This document shows positions 54,489 to 63,691 of a DNA stretch of 64,000 bases, piece after piece (position 1 is the stretch's first letter; each line of letters starts with the position of its first letter). This DNA comes from Bradyrhizobium sp. dw_78 (GTDB lineage Bacteria > Pseudomonadota > Alphaproteobacteria > Rhizobiales > Xanthobacteraceae): the NCBI RefSeq assembly GCF_018449525.1, contig NZ_JAAVUS010000003.1:62001-126000 (forward strand), read 5' to 3'. The translations under genes were made by a program, and so were the position numbers. The notes beneath the pieces are model-generated. The model had not been told where the DNA came from. It did not search any database and saw nothing but the letters and a program-made list of their open reading frames with translations.

Positions 54489-55023
54489 GTCCTGCCTTTA
54501 TTCCAGCCCTGAAGTTTTACGCCTCGAAACCTAACGTCTTGGGGTTGTTCGCCTTGAAGGGTTAAACACCTTGAATTGCCGGTATCATCGGATTGCCGGT
54601 ATCGTTTGGCCCGGCGCAATTCGCGTCACAGGCACAATGGCGGTGCAGTTCGATTCCACACCCGTTTCGCCATACGTCTCGGTCAACAAAGACGCGATCC
54701 CCCACAGCCCGGCACACGACACGCCGGCTGCATCAAATCATTCCGCCTGCCAAAACGAACACAGGTTTGTCGCGTGAGCTTTCAAGCGCAATAACAGGCT
54801 TTCGTTCGCTTTGCGGTCAGCAGCAGCGTAGCTCTTAAAAGCCGTCGCGCTTGATGAGACCTGCGTTTTTGGAACCCTTACCCGGGGCGGGCTCTCGCTC
54901 TGAGAACTCTGGCCTTCACCCGTGTGGTAGCTACGGGGCCAGTAACCCTGGACCGATGTTGTGAGGGAACGTAGTCGCTCCCGCCGGATATTCCAAGTGG
55001 TTTTTTTGCACCTCAATCAGGCT
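54489..55023. other. 535-base gap between prmC and DUF4167 gene
   Basis: Unusually long for a run of same-strand genes. Minus-strand frame 54738-55016 gives a 92-aa Ser/Arg-rich product without family features. The stretch 54886-54985 is strongly structured (see the candidate RNA). A TTTTTTT tract lies at 55001-55007 on the plus strand. No standard promoter was recognised. Confidence 0.45.
54886..54985. ncRNA. Candidate structured RNA of about 100 nt
   Basis: On the plus strand GGCGGG (54886-54891) can pair with CCCGCC (54980-54985), enclosing a CTGGCC/GGCCAG stem (54909-54914 with 54937-54942) with an inner CCGT/ACGG and further helices. Fifteen bases after the outer stem comes TTTTTTT (55001-55007), as after a transcript end. 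The region is not explained by any gene. I could not match it to a known RNA family (tmRNA, RNase P, SRP and 6S were considered). Confidence 0.3.
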
Positions 55024-55908
55024 TTATGGGGGCAATTTCAGGCCCGCGACAGCGCGCGGAATGCCTGCCAGGTCGGCCTTGGGCGGCCTTTCATGTATTA
55101 ACCCTGTTGCTGTCATCAATCGTTCAACCTGGCCGCTTTGGCCGCGCCCCACCTCCACGGCGAGAACCCCGTTGGGCGCGAGAAGCGAAGCTGCCTGCGG
55201 GATCAGCGTGCGATAGGCGGCAAGTCCGTCCGGACCGCCGTCCAGCGCGCGATGCGGGTCGTGATCGCGAACTTCCGCGGCGAGGCCGGCGATGTCATTG
55301 GTGCGGATATAGGGCGGATTCGACACGATCAGATCGAAGCCGCCGCCCAATGCCGATGCATAGTCGCACGCAACAAAGCCGGCGCGATCGCTTAAACCGA
55401 GCCGGGCGGCATTGGTCCTCGCAGCCGACAGCGCGGCGCCGCTGATATCTGTGCCTATGCCATAGGCATCCGGCAGCTCGGACAACAGCGCCAGCAAGAT
55501 CGCGCCGGATCCGGTGCCGATATCGGCGATCGACCTGCGCCGGTCCGGGCGAGGTGCGGCGCGCAACATTTCCAGGGCCAACTCAACCACCGTCTCGGTG
55601 TCAGGCCGCGGCACCAGCGTCGCCGGCGACAATTGCAGCGGCAGCCCCCAGAATTCCTTGGCCGCGAGAATCCGCGCGACCGGTTCGCCCGCAAGGCGGC
55701 GGCGGACGAAATCTTCGAGGCGCGCAGCTTCCGCCGCGGTCAATTGCCGCGCGGCCTGCGCGATCAGGCCGGTCAGATCGAGATTCAATCCGGCGCCGAT
55801 CAGAATCCGCGCGTCGAGTTCGGCGGTATCGATGGCGGCGGATTCGAATCGCCTCGTCACAGCGCGCCGCGCGATCTCGATGGTTTGCCCGGCGAGGGAA
55901 TCGCTCAC
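55024..55908 (-). CDS. prmC: Peptide chain release factor N5-glutamine methyltransferase
   Basis: 294 aa. The SAM motif IADIGTGSGAILLALLSELP and the catalytic NPPY motif (DLIVSNPPYIRTND) are those of PrmC (HemK), which methylates the GGQ glutamine of release factors. LVPRPDTETVVELAL is also characteristic. It lies directly downstream of prfA, whose product it modifies; a palindromic repeat sits between them. Confidence 0.96.
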   Translation of the reverse strand: MSDSLAGQTIEIARRAVTRRFESAAIDTAELDARILIGAGLNLDLTGLIAQAARQLTAAEAARLEDFVRRRLAGEPVARILAAKEFWGLPLQLSPATLVPRPDTETVVELALEMLRAAPRPDRRRSIADIGTGSGAILLALLSELPDAYGIGTDISGAALSAARTNAARLGLSDRAGFVACDYASALGGGFDLIVSNPPYIRTNDIAGLAAEVRDHDPHRALDGGPDGLAAYRTLIPQAASLLAPNGVLAVEVGRGQSGQVERLMTATGLIHERPPKADLAGIPRAVAGLKLPP

Positions 55909-55947
55909 GCGACATGCCCGCTCAAAATCGCGCGACCGGGGTTATGG

Positions 55948-55967
55948 GTCCCTGCGTTCGCAGGGAC
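55948..55967. repeat. GTCCCTGC hairpin between prfA and prmC
   Basis: GTCCCTGC (55948-55955), loop GTTC, GCAGGGAC (55960-55967): perfect 8-bp stem. A longer copy of the same element lies at 62559-62586, so this is a dispersed family. Confidence 0.75.
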
Positions 55968-56023
55968 GACGCCGAGATTGTTGCCCAGTCGCGGCGATGG
56001 CCAGGACGACAGCAGGGCGGCGC

Positions 56024-57109
56024 TCACGCCGCGGCGCCCTGGGCGGCAAGCTGGGCCGCCTGATGTTCCGTCGTCAAGGCGTCGATGAGTTCGCCCAGCG
56101 CCTCGCCCGAGATCACCTGCGGCAGCTTGTAGAGCGTGAGGTTGATGCGGTGATCGGTGACGCGCCCTTGCGGGAAATTATAGGTGCGGATGCGCTCCGA
56201 GCGGTCGCCGGAGCCGACCTTCTCGCGGCGATCGGCCGAACGCGCCGTATCGATGCGCTGGCGTTCGGCATCGTAGATGCGGGAGCGCAGGATGTTCATC
56301 GCCGACGCGCGGTTCTTGTGCTGCGAGCGGCTGTCCTGCATCATCACCACGATGCCGGTCGGAATATGGGTGATGCGGATCGCTGATTCGGTCTTGTTGA
56401 CGTGCTGGCCGCCGGCGCCCTGGGCGCGCATGGTATCGATCTTGAGATCGTCGCTCTTGATGTCGACGTCGACCTCCTCGACCTCCGGCAGCACGGCCAC
56501 GGTCGCCGCCGAGGTGTGAATGCGGCCCTGCGTCTCGGTATCGGGCACGCGCTGCACCCGGTGTACGCCGGATTCGAATTTCAGTTTTGCGAAGGCGCCG
56601 CGGCCGCGCACCTCGGCGATGATTTCCTTGTAGCCGCCCATCGTGCCTTCGCTGGCCGAGACCACCTCGACCTTCCAGCCCTGCAGGCTGGCGAAGCGTT
56701 CATACATCCGGAACAGGTCGCCGGCGAACAGCGAGGCTTCGTCGCCGCCGGTGCCGGCGCGGATTTCCAGCACCACGTTGCGGTCGTCCATGGCGTCCTT
56801 GGGGAGAAGCGCGATGCGAATCTGCTGTTCGAGCTCGACCACGCGCGCATGCAGCGAATCGAGCTCGGCTTCCGCCATGCCGCGCATGTCGGGCTCGGTC
56901 GCGGGATCGGCGATCAGCGTTTCGGTGTCGGCAATCTCGGCGCGGGCGGCGCGATAGGCTTTCACGGCGTCGATCAGCGGATTGAGCTCGGCGAGCTCGC
57001 GCGTGATGCGCACGTAGTTCTCCGAATTCACCTGGCCCAGCAGTTCGGCCTCGAGCGAGGCATGGTGCGCCAGCAGGACATCAAGTTTGGCTTCTGGAAG
57101 CGTCGACAT
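56024..57109 (-). CDS. prfA: Peptide chain release factor 1
   Basis: 361 aa from ATG 57109. The GGQ catalytic motif is in [16 protein letters not shown]; the stop-codon-reading PxT tripeptide appears in [15 protein letters not shown] (PDT, in the position of PAT/PVT in other RF1s). It terminates translation at UAA and UAG. prmC follows; ptsP precedes. An in-frame start at 57145 is upstream but not family-like. Confidence 0.97.
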   Translation of the reverse strand: MSTLPEAKLDVLLAHHASLEAELLGQVNSENYVRITRELAELNPLIDAVKAYRAARAEIADTETLIADPATEPDMRGMAEAELDSLHARVVELEQQIRIALLPKDAMDDRNVVLEIRAGTGGDEASLFAGDLFRMYERFASLQGWKVEVVSASEGTMGGYKEIIAEVRGRGAFAKLKFESGVHRVQRVPDTETQGRIHTSAATVAVLPEVEEVDVDIKSDDLKIDTMRAQGAGGQHVNKTESAIRITHIPTGIVVMMQDSRSQHKNRASAMNILRSRIYDAERQRIDTARSADRREKVGSGDRSERIRTYNFPQGRVTDHRINLTLYKLPQVISGEALGELIDALTTEHQAAQLAAQGAAA

Positions 57110-57157
57110 GGTTTGGTCTCGAATCACGAAGAGGGCGCCACACAAAGACGGGCGCAG

Positions 57158-59425
57158 CTACAACGCAAGCCCCTCGGCCTCGGCGAATTCGATCAGCTTC
57201 TGGCGGATCGAGACGCTGCCGGACGGCGCGTCGAGCAACGGCATTATCATCGCTTCGGCTTTCCTGGCGTCGAGATCGAGGATCATGGCCTTGACCGGGC
57301 CATGCCCGGTCGCCGACAGGGATAAAGAGCGATAACCCAGTGCGATCAGCGCCAGCGCGCCGATCGGCTTCGACGCCATCTCGCCGCACAGCGACGCTGA
57401 TTTCTTGGCCGCTTGCGCTTTTTGCACGATATCGCGCAACGCCCGCAGGATCGGCGCCCCCATCGTGTCGAACCGCTCCGAAACCTTGGCGTTGCCGCGA
57501 TCGACCGCGAACAGGAACTGGAACAGGTCGTTCGATCCCACCGAGACGAAATCGACCTTCTTCAGGAGTTCGTCGAGCTGGTAGAGCAGCGCCGGCACTT
57601 CCACCATGGTGCCGATATCGATGCGTTCCGGCAGCGCATGGCCATGCTGGCGCAGATAGGTCAGCTCGCGCTCGACCATGCCTTTGGCGAGGTCGAATTC
57701 GGCCACTTCGGTAATCATCGGGAACATGATGCGCAGGGCCCGGCCGCCGCCGGCGCGCAGCAGCGCGCGGATCTGGCCGCGCAACAGCCCCGGCCGGTCG
57801 AGACCGAGCCTTATCGCGCGCCAGCCGAGTGCGGGGTTTTCCTCGATCACGGCTTCCATATAGGGCAGCGCCTTGTCGCCGCCGATGTCGAGGGTGCGGA
57901 ACGTCACCGGCTTGGAGCCGGCGGCGTCCAGCACCGTGCGGTAGAGCGCGAGCTGGTCGCTGGATCGCGGCAGGCTCTGCCCGACCATGAATTGCAGCTC
58001 GGTGCGGAACAGGCCGATGCCGGCGCTGCCGGTGTCGTCGATATGGGGCAGGTCGATGGTGAGGCCGGCATTGATCATGAGTTCGACCGGCTGGCCGTCC
58101 TTGGTCACGCAGGGCTTGTCGCGCAGCGCCGAATATTGCGCCTGCCGCCGGGCGCGGAACCGCACCCGCTCGGCATAGGCCGATTCGATTTCCACCGACG
58201 GCCGGACATAGATCTCGCCCGAGGTGCCGTCGACGATGATGGCGTCGCCGGGATCGGCGATGCCCGGCGCGTTCGGCACCTCGCCGACCGCGGGAATGCC
58301 GAGCGCGCGCGCCACGATCGAAACGTGGGAATTGGCGGTGCCTTCCTCCAGCACCAGTCCGCGCAGGCGCTTGCGGTCGTAGTCGAGCAGCGCCGCGGGC
58401 CCCATCGCGCGCGCGATCAGGATGGCGTTGTCGGGCAGTTGCTCGCGCGACGGCGCGTGATCCTGCCCGACCAGTTGCCGCATCAGCCGGTGGCCGAGAT
58501 CCTCGAGGTCATGCAGGCGGTCGCGCAGATAGGGATCGGTGGAGCGCAGCATGCGGGCGCGGGTGTCGGATTGCACGCGTTCGACGGCGGCTTCCGCGGT
58601 GAGGCCGGTGGCGACCGCCTCGTGCAGCTTGTGCGACCAGCCATGATCGTTGGCGAACATCCGATAGGCCTCCAGCACCTCGCGGTGCTCGCCGCCATCG
58701 GCGACGTCGCCGCGCTCCAGCATGCGGTCAAGATCGGCGCGCAGCTTGGCCAGCGCGGCGTCGAGCCGCTTGATTTCCTTCGGCAGGTCCTCTGCGATGT
58801 AATTGGTGATGACGACGCGCGGCTCGTGCAGCACCACATGGCCGAGCGCGATGCCGTCGGACAGGATCGCGCCGGTCTTGTGCAGCGAATGCCGCGCGGC
58901 GGGCTCGGCGCCGGGCTGCGCCAGCGCGGACAATTCGCCTGAGGCGATCATCTCCGCCAGCACCATCGCCGTGGTTTGCAGCGCCTCGACTTCCTCCTCG
59001 ACATAGGTGCGCTTGGCGCGGTTCTGCACCACCAGCACGCCGAGCGTGTTGCCGGCGCGCAGAATCGGAACGCCGAGGAAGGAGTGATAGATTTCTTCGC
59101 CGGTCTCCGGGCGGAACGAGAACGCCGGGTGGCTTTGCGCGTCGCTTAGATTGAGCGGCGTCGCCTCGCTCGCCACGAGACCGACAAGGCCTTCATGCGC
59201 GCTCAGGACGGTGCGATGCACCGCGTCGCGGTTGAGACCTTCGGTGGCATAGAGTTCCAGCGTGTTGTCGACGCGCAGCACATAGACCGAGCAGACTTCG
59301 GCCACCATGTTGGCCGCGATCAGCACCACGATCTTGTCCAGCCGCTCCTGGGCCGAGACCTGCTCCGCCATGGTTTCGCGGAGCCGTCTCAACAAGACGC
59401 GGGGACCTCCCGACGCGCTCCGCAT
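57158..59425 (-). CDS. ptsP: Phosphoenolpyruvate-protein phosphotransferase, nitrogen PTS (EI-Ntr)
   Basis: 755 aa from ATG 59425. An N-terminal GAF domain (about 15-150) marks EI-Ntr rather than sugar EI. The phospho-histidine is in GTANSHVSIVARALGIPAV; the PEP-binding part has ASLC-type LCGEMASKP and GSNDLFQFLFAVDR. It starts the PTS-Ntr phosphorelay (to NPr and EIIA-Ntr) that tunes nitrogen, potassium and PHB metabolism. GAF binds small regulators such as glutamine. Upstream is lysC; together with glnD it is the second nitrogen-signalling gene of the window. Confidence 0.96.
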   Translation of the reverse strand: MRSASGGPRVLLRRLRETMAEQVSAQERLDKIVVLIAANMVAEVCSVYVLRVDNTLELYATEGLNRDAVHRTVLSAHEGLVGLVASEATPLNLSDAQSHPAFSFRPETGEEIYHSFLGVPILRAGNTLGVLVVQNRAKRTYVEEEVEALQTTAMVLAEMIASGELSALAQPGAEPAARHSLHKTGAILSDGIALGHVVLHEPRVVITNYIAEDLPKEIKRLDAALAKLRADLDRMLERGDVADGGEHREVLEAYRMFANDHGWSHKLHEAVATGLTAEAAVERVQSDTRARMLRSTDPYLRDRLHDLEDLGHRLMRQLVGQDHAPSREQLPDNAILIARAMGPAALLDYDRKRLRGLVLEEGTANSHVSIVARALGIPAVGEVPNAPGIADPGDAIIVDGTSGEIYVRPSVEIESAYAERVRFRARRQAQYSALRDKPCVTKDGQPVELMINAGLTIDLPHIDDTGSAGIGLFRTELQFMVGQSLPRSSDQLALYRTVLDAAGSKPVTFRTLDIGGDKALPYMEAVIEENPALGWRAIRLGLDRPGLLRGQIRALLRAGGGRALRIMFPMITEVAEFDLAKGMVERELTYLRQHGHALPERIDIGTMVEVPALLYQLDELLKKVDFVSVGSNDLFQFLFAVDRGNAKVSERFDTMGAPILRALRDIVQKAQAAKKSASLCGEMASKPIGALALIALGYRSLSLSATGHGPVKAMILDLDARKAEAMIMPLLDAPSGSVSIRQKLIEFAEAEGLAL

Positions 59426-59855
59426 AGGTCGAAACCCTCCTCCGTGAACCCAGCCCGCCGGGTGGCCGGGAGCTGGCGTTAAACCCAGACAAAACAACAA
59501 TTTTATTCATTCGGCGCCGTCACAAGCCATCGAATGAGCCTTGGAAACCGGCCGAATCGGAGAACCGAAACTGCGTTGCAGTCTACGGCAGCCCGCCCGT
59601 CAGGCCGTATAGCGAATTGAGGCTTGTTTTGCCAAGCAAAACGCCTGCCAGAGACAATAATGTCTCCACGAGCCCAATGCTGCGGGCGCTAAGAGAAAAA
59701 CGTTCTAAACTTTGGCCGAACGCTGTCGATTTCCGAGCGCAGCGCGCCGCAGGGCGTGGCTTCCGCCAAAGCCGCGTCTGGAAAACGCGTCAAAACAAGG
59801 AAAATGGGCTTGGTTCTGATTCGATCGGAACCGAAAAGGCGCTAAAATCGTGGCT
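59426..59855. other. 430-base gap between lysC and ptsP
   Basis: Same-strand flanking genes. Contains a partial copy of repeat family A at 59778-59844 next to the lysC stop; the remainder has no recognisable gene, hairpin or motif. Confidence 0.5.
59778..59844 (+). repeat. Dispersed repeat family A, copy 3 (right part)
   Basis: GAAAACGCGTCAAAACAAGG followed by GGTTCTGATTCGATCGGAAC and AAAAGGCGCTA matches the right half of copy 1 and 2. The left half is not visible. It ends 11 bases before the lysC stop. Confidence 0.75.
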
Positions 59856-61109
59856 TCAGGCCTGGTCGAGACCGTAAAGCGTGTGCAGCGTGCGCACCGC
59901 GAGTTCGGTATAGGCTGCGTCGATCAGCACCGAAAACTTGATTTCGGAGGTGGTGATGGCGCGGATATTGATGTTGCGCGCGGCCAGCGCCCCGAATGCC
60001 TGGGCCGCGACGCCGGCATGGCTGCGCATGCCGCTGCCGATCACCGAGACCTTGGCAACGTCGGTGGCGCTGTCGAGCCGGGCGTAGCCGATCTTGCCCT
60101 TGGCCGAACTGATGGTGTCGCGGGCGCGGTTATAGTCCGAGGCCGGGACCGTGAAGGTGAGGTCGGTGGTCTTGCCGTCTTCCGAGACGTTCTGCACGAT
60201 CATGTCGACATTGATATTGGCATCCGCGAGCGGGCCGAAGATCGAGGCGGCGACGCCCGGCTTGTCCTCGATCTGGCGCACGGAAATCTGGGCCTCGTCC
60301 TTGGAAAAGGCGATGCCGGTGACAACGTGGCTTTCCATGATTTCCTCCTCGCTGCAGATCAGCGTGCCCGGCGGCGTTCCGTGCGGGTCGATATCTTCGG
60401 GCTTGTCGAAACTGGAGCGGACGAAGATCGGCATGTTATGCACCATGCCGAGTTCGACCGAACGGACCTGCAATACCTTCGCGCCCTGCGAGGCCAGTTC
60501 CAGCATGTCCTCGAACGCGATCCTGTCGAGCCGGCGCGCCTTGAGAACCACGCGCGGGTCGGTCGTATAGACGCCGTCGACGTCGGTATAGATATCGCAG
60601 CGGTCGGCATGGATCGCGGCGGCGATCGCGACCGCCGAGGTGTCGGAGCCGCCGCGCCCGAGCGTGGTGATTCGCCCGCTCTCCCGGTTGATCCCCTGGA
60701 AGCCGGCGATGACGGCGACTTCCTTGCGTTCCTTGAAACGGCTGATCAGTTCGGTGCCGTCGATCTCGAGGATTCGCGCCGAGGCATGGGCGTCACTGGT
60801 CAGAATCGGAATCTGCCAGCCCTGCCATGAACGCGCCTGGATGCCGATCGCCTGCAGCGCGATCGCGAGCAGTCCGGACGTGACCTGTTCCCCGGACGCC
60901 ACCACGGCGTCGTATTCGCGGGCGTCGTGCATCGGCGAGGCGTCGCGGCACCATTCCACCAGCTCGTTGGTTTTGCCGGCCATCGCCGAGACCACCACGG
61001 CGACATCGTGCCCGGCATCCACCTCGCGCTTCACGTGGAGCGCGACGTTGCGGATGCGGTCGAGATTGGCGACGGACGTGCCGCCGAATTTCATGACGAG
61101 GCGACCCAT
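59856..61109 (-). CDS. lysC: Aspartate kinase
   Basis: 417 aa from ATG 61109 (upstream codons are not family-like). The kinase opening VMKFGGTSVANLDRIRNVA, the SGEQVTSGLLAIAL segment, and RGGSDTSAVAIAAAI are typical. Two C-terminal ACT domains (from about 265 and 345) mediate lysine/threonine feedback. It phosphorylates aspartate as the first step to lysine, threonine and methionine. Followed by ptsP. Confidence 0.96.
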   Translation of the reverse strand: MGRLVMKFGGTSVANLDRIRNVALHVKREVDAGHDVAVVVSAMAGKTNELVEWCRDASPMHDAREYDAVVASGEQVTSGLLAIALQAIGIQARSWQGWQIPILTSDAHASARILEIDGTELISRFKERKEVAVIAGFQGINRESGRITTLGRGGSDTSAVAIAAAIHADRCDIYTDVDGVYTTDPRVVLKARRLDRIAFEDMLELASQGAKVLQVRSVELGMVHNMPIFVRSSFDKPEDIDPHGTPPGTLICSEEEIMESHVVTGIAFSKDEAQISVRQIEDKPGVAASIFGPLADANINVDMIVQNVSEDGKTTDLTFTVPASDYNRARDTISSAKGKIGYARLDSATDVAKVSVIGSGMRSHAGVAAQAFGALAARNINIRAITTSEIKFSVLIDAAYTELAVRTLHTLYGLDQA

Positions 61110-61268
61110 GACGGCGCGCTTATTCCTCAACAGGATAAATAGGGTGGCCCGCACAGAAAGCAAAAGCGCGGGGACCGAAAGGCGCGTATACATAGCGGCG
61201 CGGCCGGGGGCAAGCGGGTTCCTCCTGATTTGAGGAGGGCCCCGGCGCTGGGATCAAGGCTTTGAAGT

Positions 61269-61736
61269 ATGGGGCGTTATATCGACGATATTCTGCAGCC
61301 CGGCGAGAAGGTGCTGTATTCGACCAACGCGCATTGGATATTCTACGGACCGGCGGTCGCGGCCTGGATCGTGGTTGTGGCGCTTCTCGTGATGTCGCGC
61401 ATGACCACGACGGACGGTATCATTCTATTGTGCCTGCTGGCTTCCGCCGCGGTGGCGCTGGCGGCGTTGTACTGGACCGTCAAGGCCTGGTTCCATCGCT
61501 GGACCACCGAGACCGACGTCACCAATCTGCGGGTGGTCCACAAGGCCGGTTTCATCAAGCGCCGGACCTTCGAAATGAGCCTCGACAAGGTCGAAAGCGT
61601 CGATGTTAACCAAACCATTCTCGGCCGTATCCTGAACTACGGCGACGTTACGGTACGGGGCGTCGGCGAGGGAGCCGAGACGATCAAGATGATTGCCTCG
61701 CCGCTCGATTTCCGCAATCACATCACGGCGCGGTAA
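61269..61736 (+). CDS. Bacterial PH domain (bPH2, YdbT-like) membrane protein
   Basis: 155 aa. Two membrane helices (about 25-45 and 50-70) precede a bPH_2 domain with TDVTNLRVVHKAGFIKRRTFEMSLDKVESVDVNQTILGRILNYGDVTV, the diagnostic block. Function unknown. Divergent from lysC and 18 bases before ubiG, which it may share a transcript with. Confidence 0.92.
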   Translation: MGRYIDDILQPGEKVLYSTNAHWIFYGPAVAAWIVVVALLVMSRMTTTDGIILLCLLASAAVALAALYWTVKAWFHRWTTETDVTNLRVVHKAGFIKRRTFEMSLDKVESVDVNQTILGRILNYGDVTVRGVGEGAETIKMIASPLDFRNHITAR

Positions 61737-61754
61737 GGAGCGGCGCGTTCATCC

Positions 61755-62543
61755 ATGTCTACGCAACAACAGAGTTTTCCGGCCCAGAACGGTCCCGACG
61801 ATGTTTCGGTCGCCGTGGGCAGCACGGTCGACCCGGCCGAAGTCGCGAAATTTTCCAAACTGTCGGAACAGTGGTGGGATCCGAACGGCAAGATGGCGCC
61901 GTTGCACAAGATCAACCCGCTGCGGCTAACCTATATCCGCGACGCCGCCTGCCGCAAGTTCGAACGCAACGTCAAAAGCCTGAGCTGCCTGTCGGACCTG
62001 CGCGTCCTCGATATCGGCTGCGGCGCCGGCCTGCTGTGCGAGCCGCTGACGCGGCTCGGCGCGCAGGTGATCGGCGTCGACCCGTCAGCCAGCAATATCG
62101 CGGCCGCCAAACTGCATGCCGACAAGGGGCACCTCTCGATCGACTATCGCTGCACCACGGTCGAGCAGATGGATGTGCGCGAGCGCTTCGATATCGTACT
62201 GGCGATGGAAGTGGTCGAGCATGTCGCCGATGTCGGCGTGTTCCTCAACCGCTGCACGGCGATGCTGAAGCCCGGCGGCATGATGGTGCTCTCGACGCTG
62301 AACCGCAACTGGAAGAGCTTTGCGCTTGCCATCGTCGGCGCCGAATATGTCCTGCGCTGGCTGCCGCGCGGCACCCATCAATGGGACAAGTTCGTCACGC
62401 CGAGCGAACTCGCGCGCTATCTGCTCGACAACAAGCTCGTCATCACCGAGGAAACCGGCGTGGTCTACAGCCCGTTCGCGGACCGCTGGAGCCTCTCCTC
62501 CGACACCGATGTGAATTACATGGTGATCGCGGAGTGGGCTTAA
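61755..62543 (+). CDS. ubiG: Ubiquinone biosynthesis O-methyltransferase UbiG
   Basis: 262 aa. SAM motif I is VLDIGCGAGLLCEPLTRLGAQVIGVDPS; the UbiG signature SEQWWDPNGKMAPLHKINPLRL is at the N terminus and LNRNWKSFALAIVGAEYVLRWLPRGTHQWDKF in the second half. It performs the two O-methylations of ubiquinone synthesis. AAGGAG lies 14 bases upstream. The product serves the quinone pool sensed by RegS. Confidence 0.97.
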   Translation: MSTQQQSFPAQNGPDDVSVAVGSTVDPAEVAKFSKLSEQWWDPNGKMAPLHKINPLRLTYIRDAACRKFERNVKSLSCLSDLRVLDIGCGAGLLCEPLTRLGAQVIGVDPSASNIAAAKLHADKGHLSIDYRCTTVEQMDVRERFDIVLAMEVVEHVADVGVFLNRCTAMLKPGGMMVLSTLNRNWKSFALAIVGAEYVLRWLPRGTHQWDKFVTPSELARYLLDNKLVITEETGVVYSPFADRWSLSSDTDVNYMVIAEWA

Positions 62544-62558
62544 AGAAGTTTTTTGATG

Positions 62559-62586
62559 TGTCGTCCCTGCGTTCGCAGGGACGACA
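62559..62586. repeat. GTCCCTGC hairpin after ubiG
   Basis: TGTCGTCCCTGC (62559-62570), loop GTTC, GCAGGGACGACA (62575-62586): perfect 12-bp stem of the family at 55948. It lies 15 bases after the ubiG stop and probably ends its transcript. Confidence 0.78.
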
Positions 62587-62670
62587 GGCTCGTCATGCGC
62601 GGGTTTGGTTGACCGCGTCAGCCATGCCCGGCACGGCGGCCGACTTTAGCCGCCAGCCAAATCCCCCTGC

Positions 62671-63570
62671 ATGATCAGCATCGCCGCGCTCTGGATTCCC
62701 TTTACGATCATTGCCGCGCTGGGACAGGTCGCGCGTAATGCGATGCAGCGCAGCCTGACCGGGCCGCTCGGCACCTGGGGCGCGACCAACATCCGCTTTC
62801 TGTTCGGCTTCCCGTTCTCGCTGGTTTTCTTCCTCGCGGTGATTCTTGCGACCGGCGACGCCGTGCCGTGGCCGTTCGCGGCGTTCTGGCCGTGGTTGAT
62901 GCTGGGCGCGCTCAGCCAGATCGTCGCCACCGGCTTGATGCTGCTCGCCATGAACGACCGCTCGTTCGTGGTGACGACGGCCTATCTCAAGACCGAGGCG
63001 ATCCAGACTGCGATCTTCGGCTTCGTCTTTCTCGGCGATCATCTCACCGTTCTGAAAGTGATCGCGATCCTGATTGCATCGGTCGGCGTGATCATCACCG
63101 CGCTGCGGCCGGGCGCGGAAAAAAGCTTCGCCGAACTGAAGCCGACCGTCACCGGCCTGGTCGCGGCGGCGGCGTTTGCCTTGTCGGCGATCGGTTTTCG
63201 CGGCGCCATCCTCACCGTGCCGGGCGTTTCTTTCGTGACGGCCGCGTCTTACACGCTGGTGCTCGGCCTGTTCGTGCAGACGCTGGTGCTGACCATCTAT
63301 CTGCTGGCGCGCGCGCCCGGGATATTGCGGAAAATTGTCGGCCTGTGGCGGCCGTCATTGTTCGCCGGCTTCATGGGCGCGTTCGCTTCGCAATTCTGGT
63401 TCCTGGCGTTCGCACTCACCGCCGCTGCCAATGTGCGCACGCTGGCGCTGATCGAGGTGCTGTTCGCGCAAGCCGTGGCGTATTACTCGTTCAAGCAGCC
63501 GCTCTCGGCGCGCGAGCTTTCCGGCATCGCGCTGATCGTGGTTGGGGTCGGGATGTTGGTAGCGGTGTAG
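62671..63570 (+). CDS. EamA family transporter
   Basis: 299 aa, ten membrane helices in two repeats (IPFTIIAALGQVARNAMQRSL start; GLVAAAAFALSAIGFRGAIL second half). It differs from the other two DMT proteins by an N terminus without the usual LxWG-type motif. Substrate unknown. Its start lies after a 128-base gap with the hairpin following ubiG. Confidence 0.85.
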   Translation: MISIAALWIPFTIIAALGQVARNAMQRSLTGPLGTWGATNIRFLFGFPFSLVFFLAVILATGDAVPWPFAAFWPWLMLGALSQIVATGLMLLAMNDRSFVVTTAYLKTEAIQTAIFGFVFLGDHLTVLKVIAILIASVGVIITALRPGAEKSFAELKPTVTGLVAAAAFALSAIGFRGAILTVPGVSFVTAASYTLVLGLFVQTLVLTIYLLARAPGILRKIVGLWRPSLFAGFMGAFASQFWFLAFALTAAANVRTLALIEVLFAQAVAYYSFKQPLSARELSGIALIVVGVGMLVAV

Positions 63571-63579
63571 AACCCGCGT

Positions 63580-63683
63580 CGTCATTCCGGGGCGATGCAA
63601 AACATCGAACTCCGATGTGCAATGGCACATCGGAGAATCTCGAGATTCCGGGCTCACGCGAAGACGCGTGCCCCGGAATGACG
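63580..63683. repeat. CGTCATTCCGGGG palindromic repeat
   Basis: Outer arms CGTCATTCCGGGGC (63580-63593) and GCCCCGGAATGACG pair perfectly over 14 bases; inside are CCGATGTGCAA/CACATCGG and AATCTCGAGATT palindromes. The internal phrase matches the copy at 28360-28440. It lies between the convergent EamA and DUF1178 genes. Confidence 0.8.
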
Positions 63684-63691
63684 CTGACGCG

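Noticed and set aside
54886..54985. tmRNA, 6S, SRP or RNase P RNA in the DUF4167 upstream gap
   Set aside because: None of the family signatures (tag peptide ANDN.., GAGGAAAGTCC, SRP tetraloop) could be found; left as unassigned candidate.
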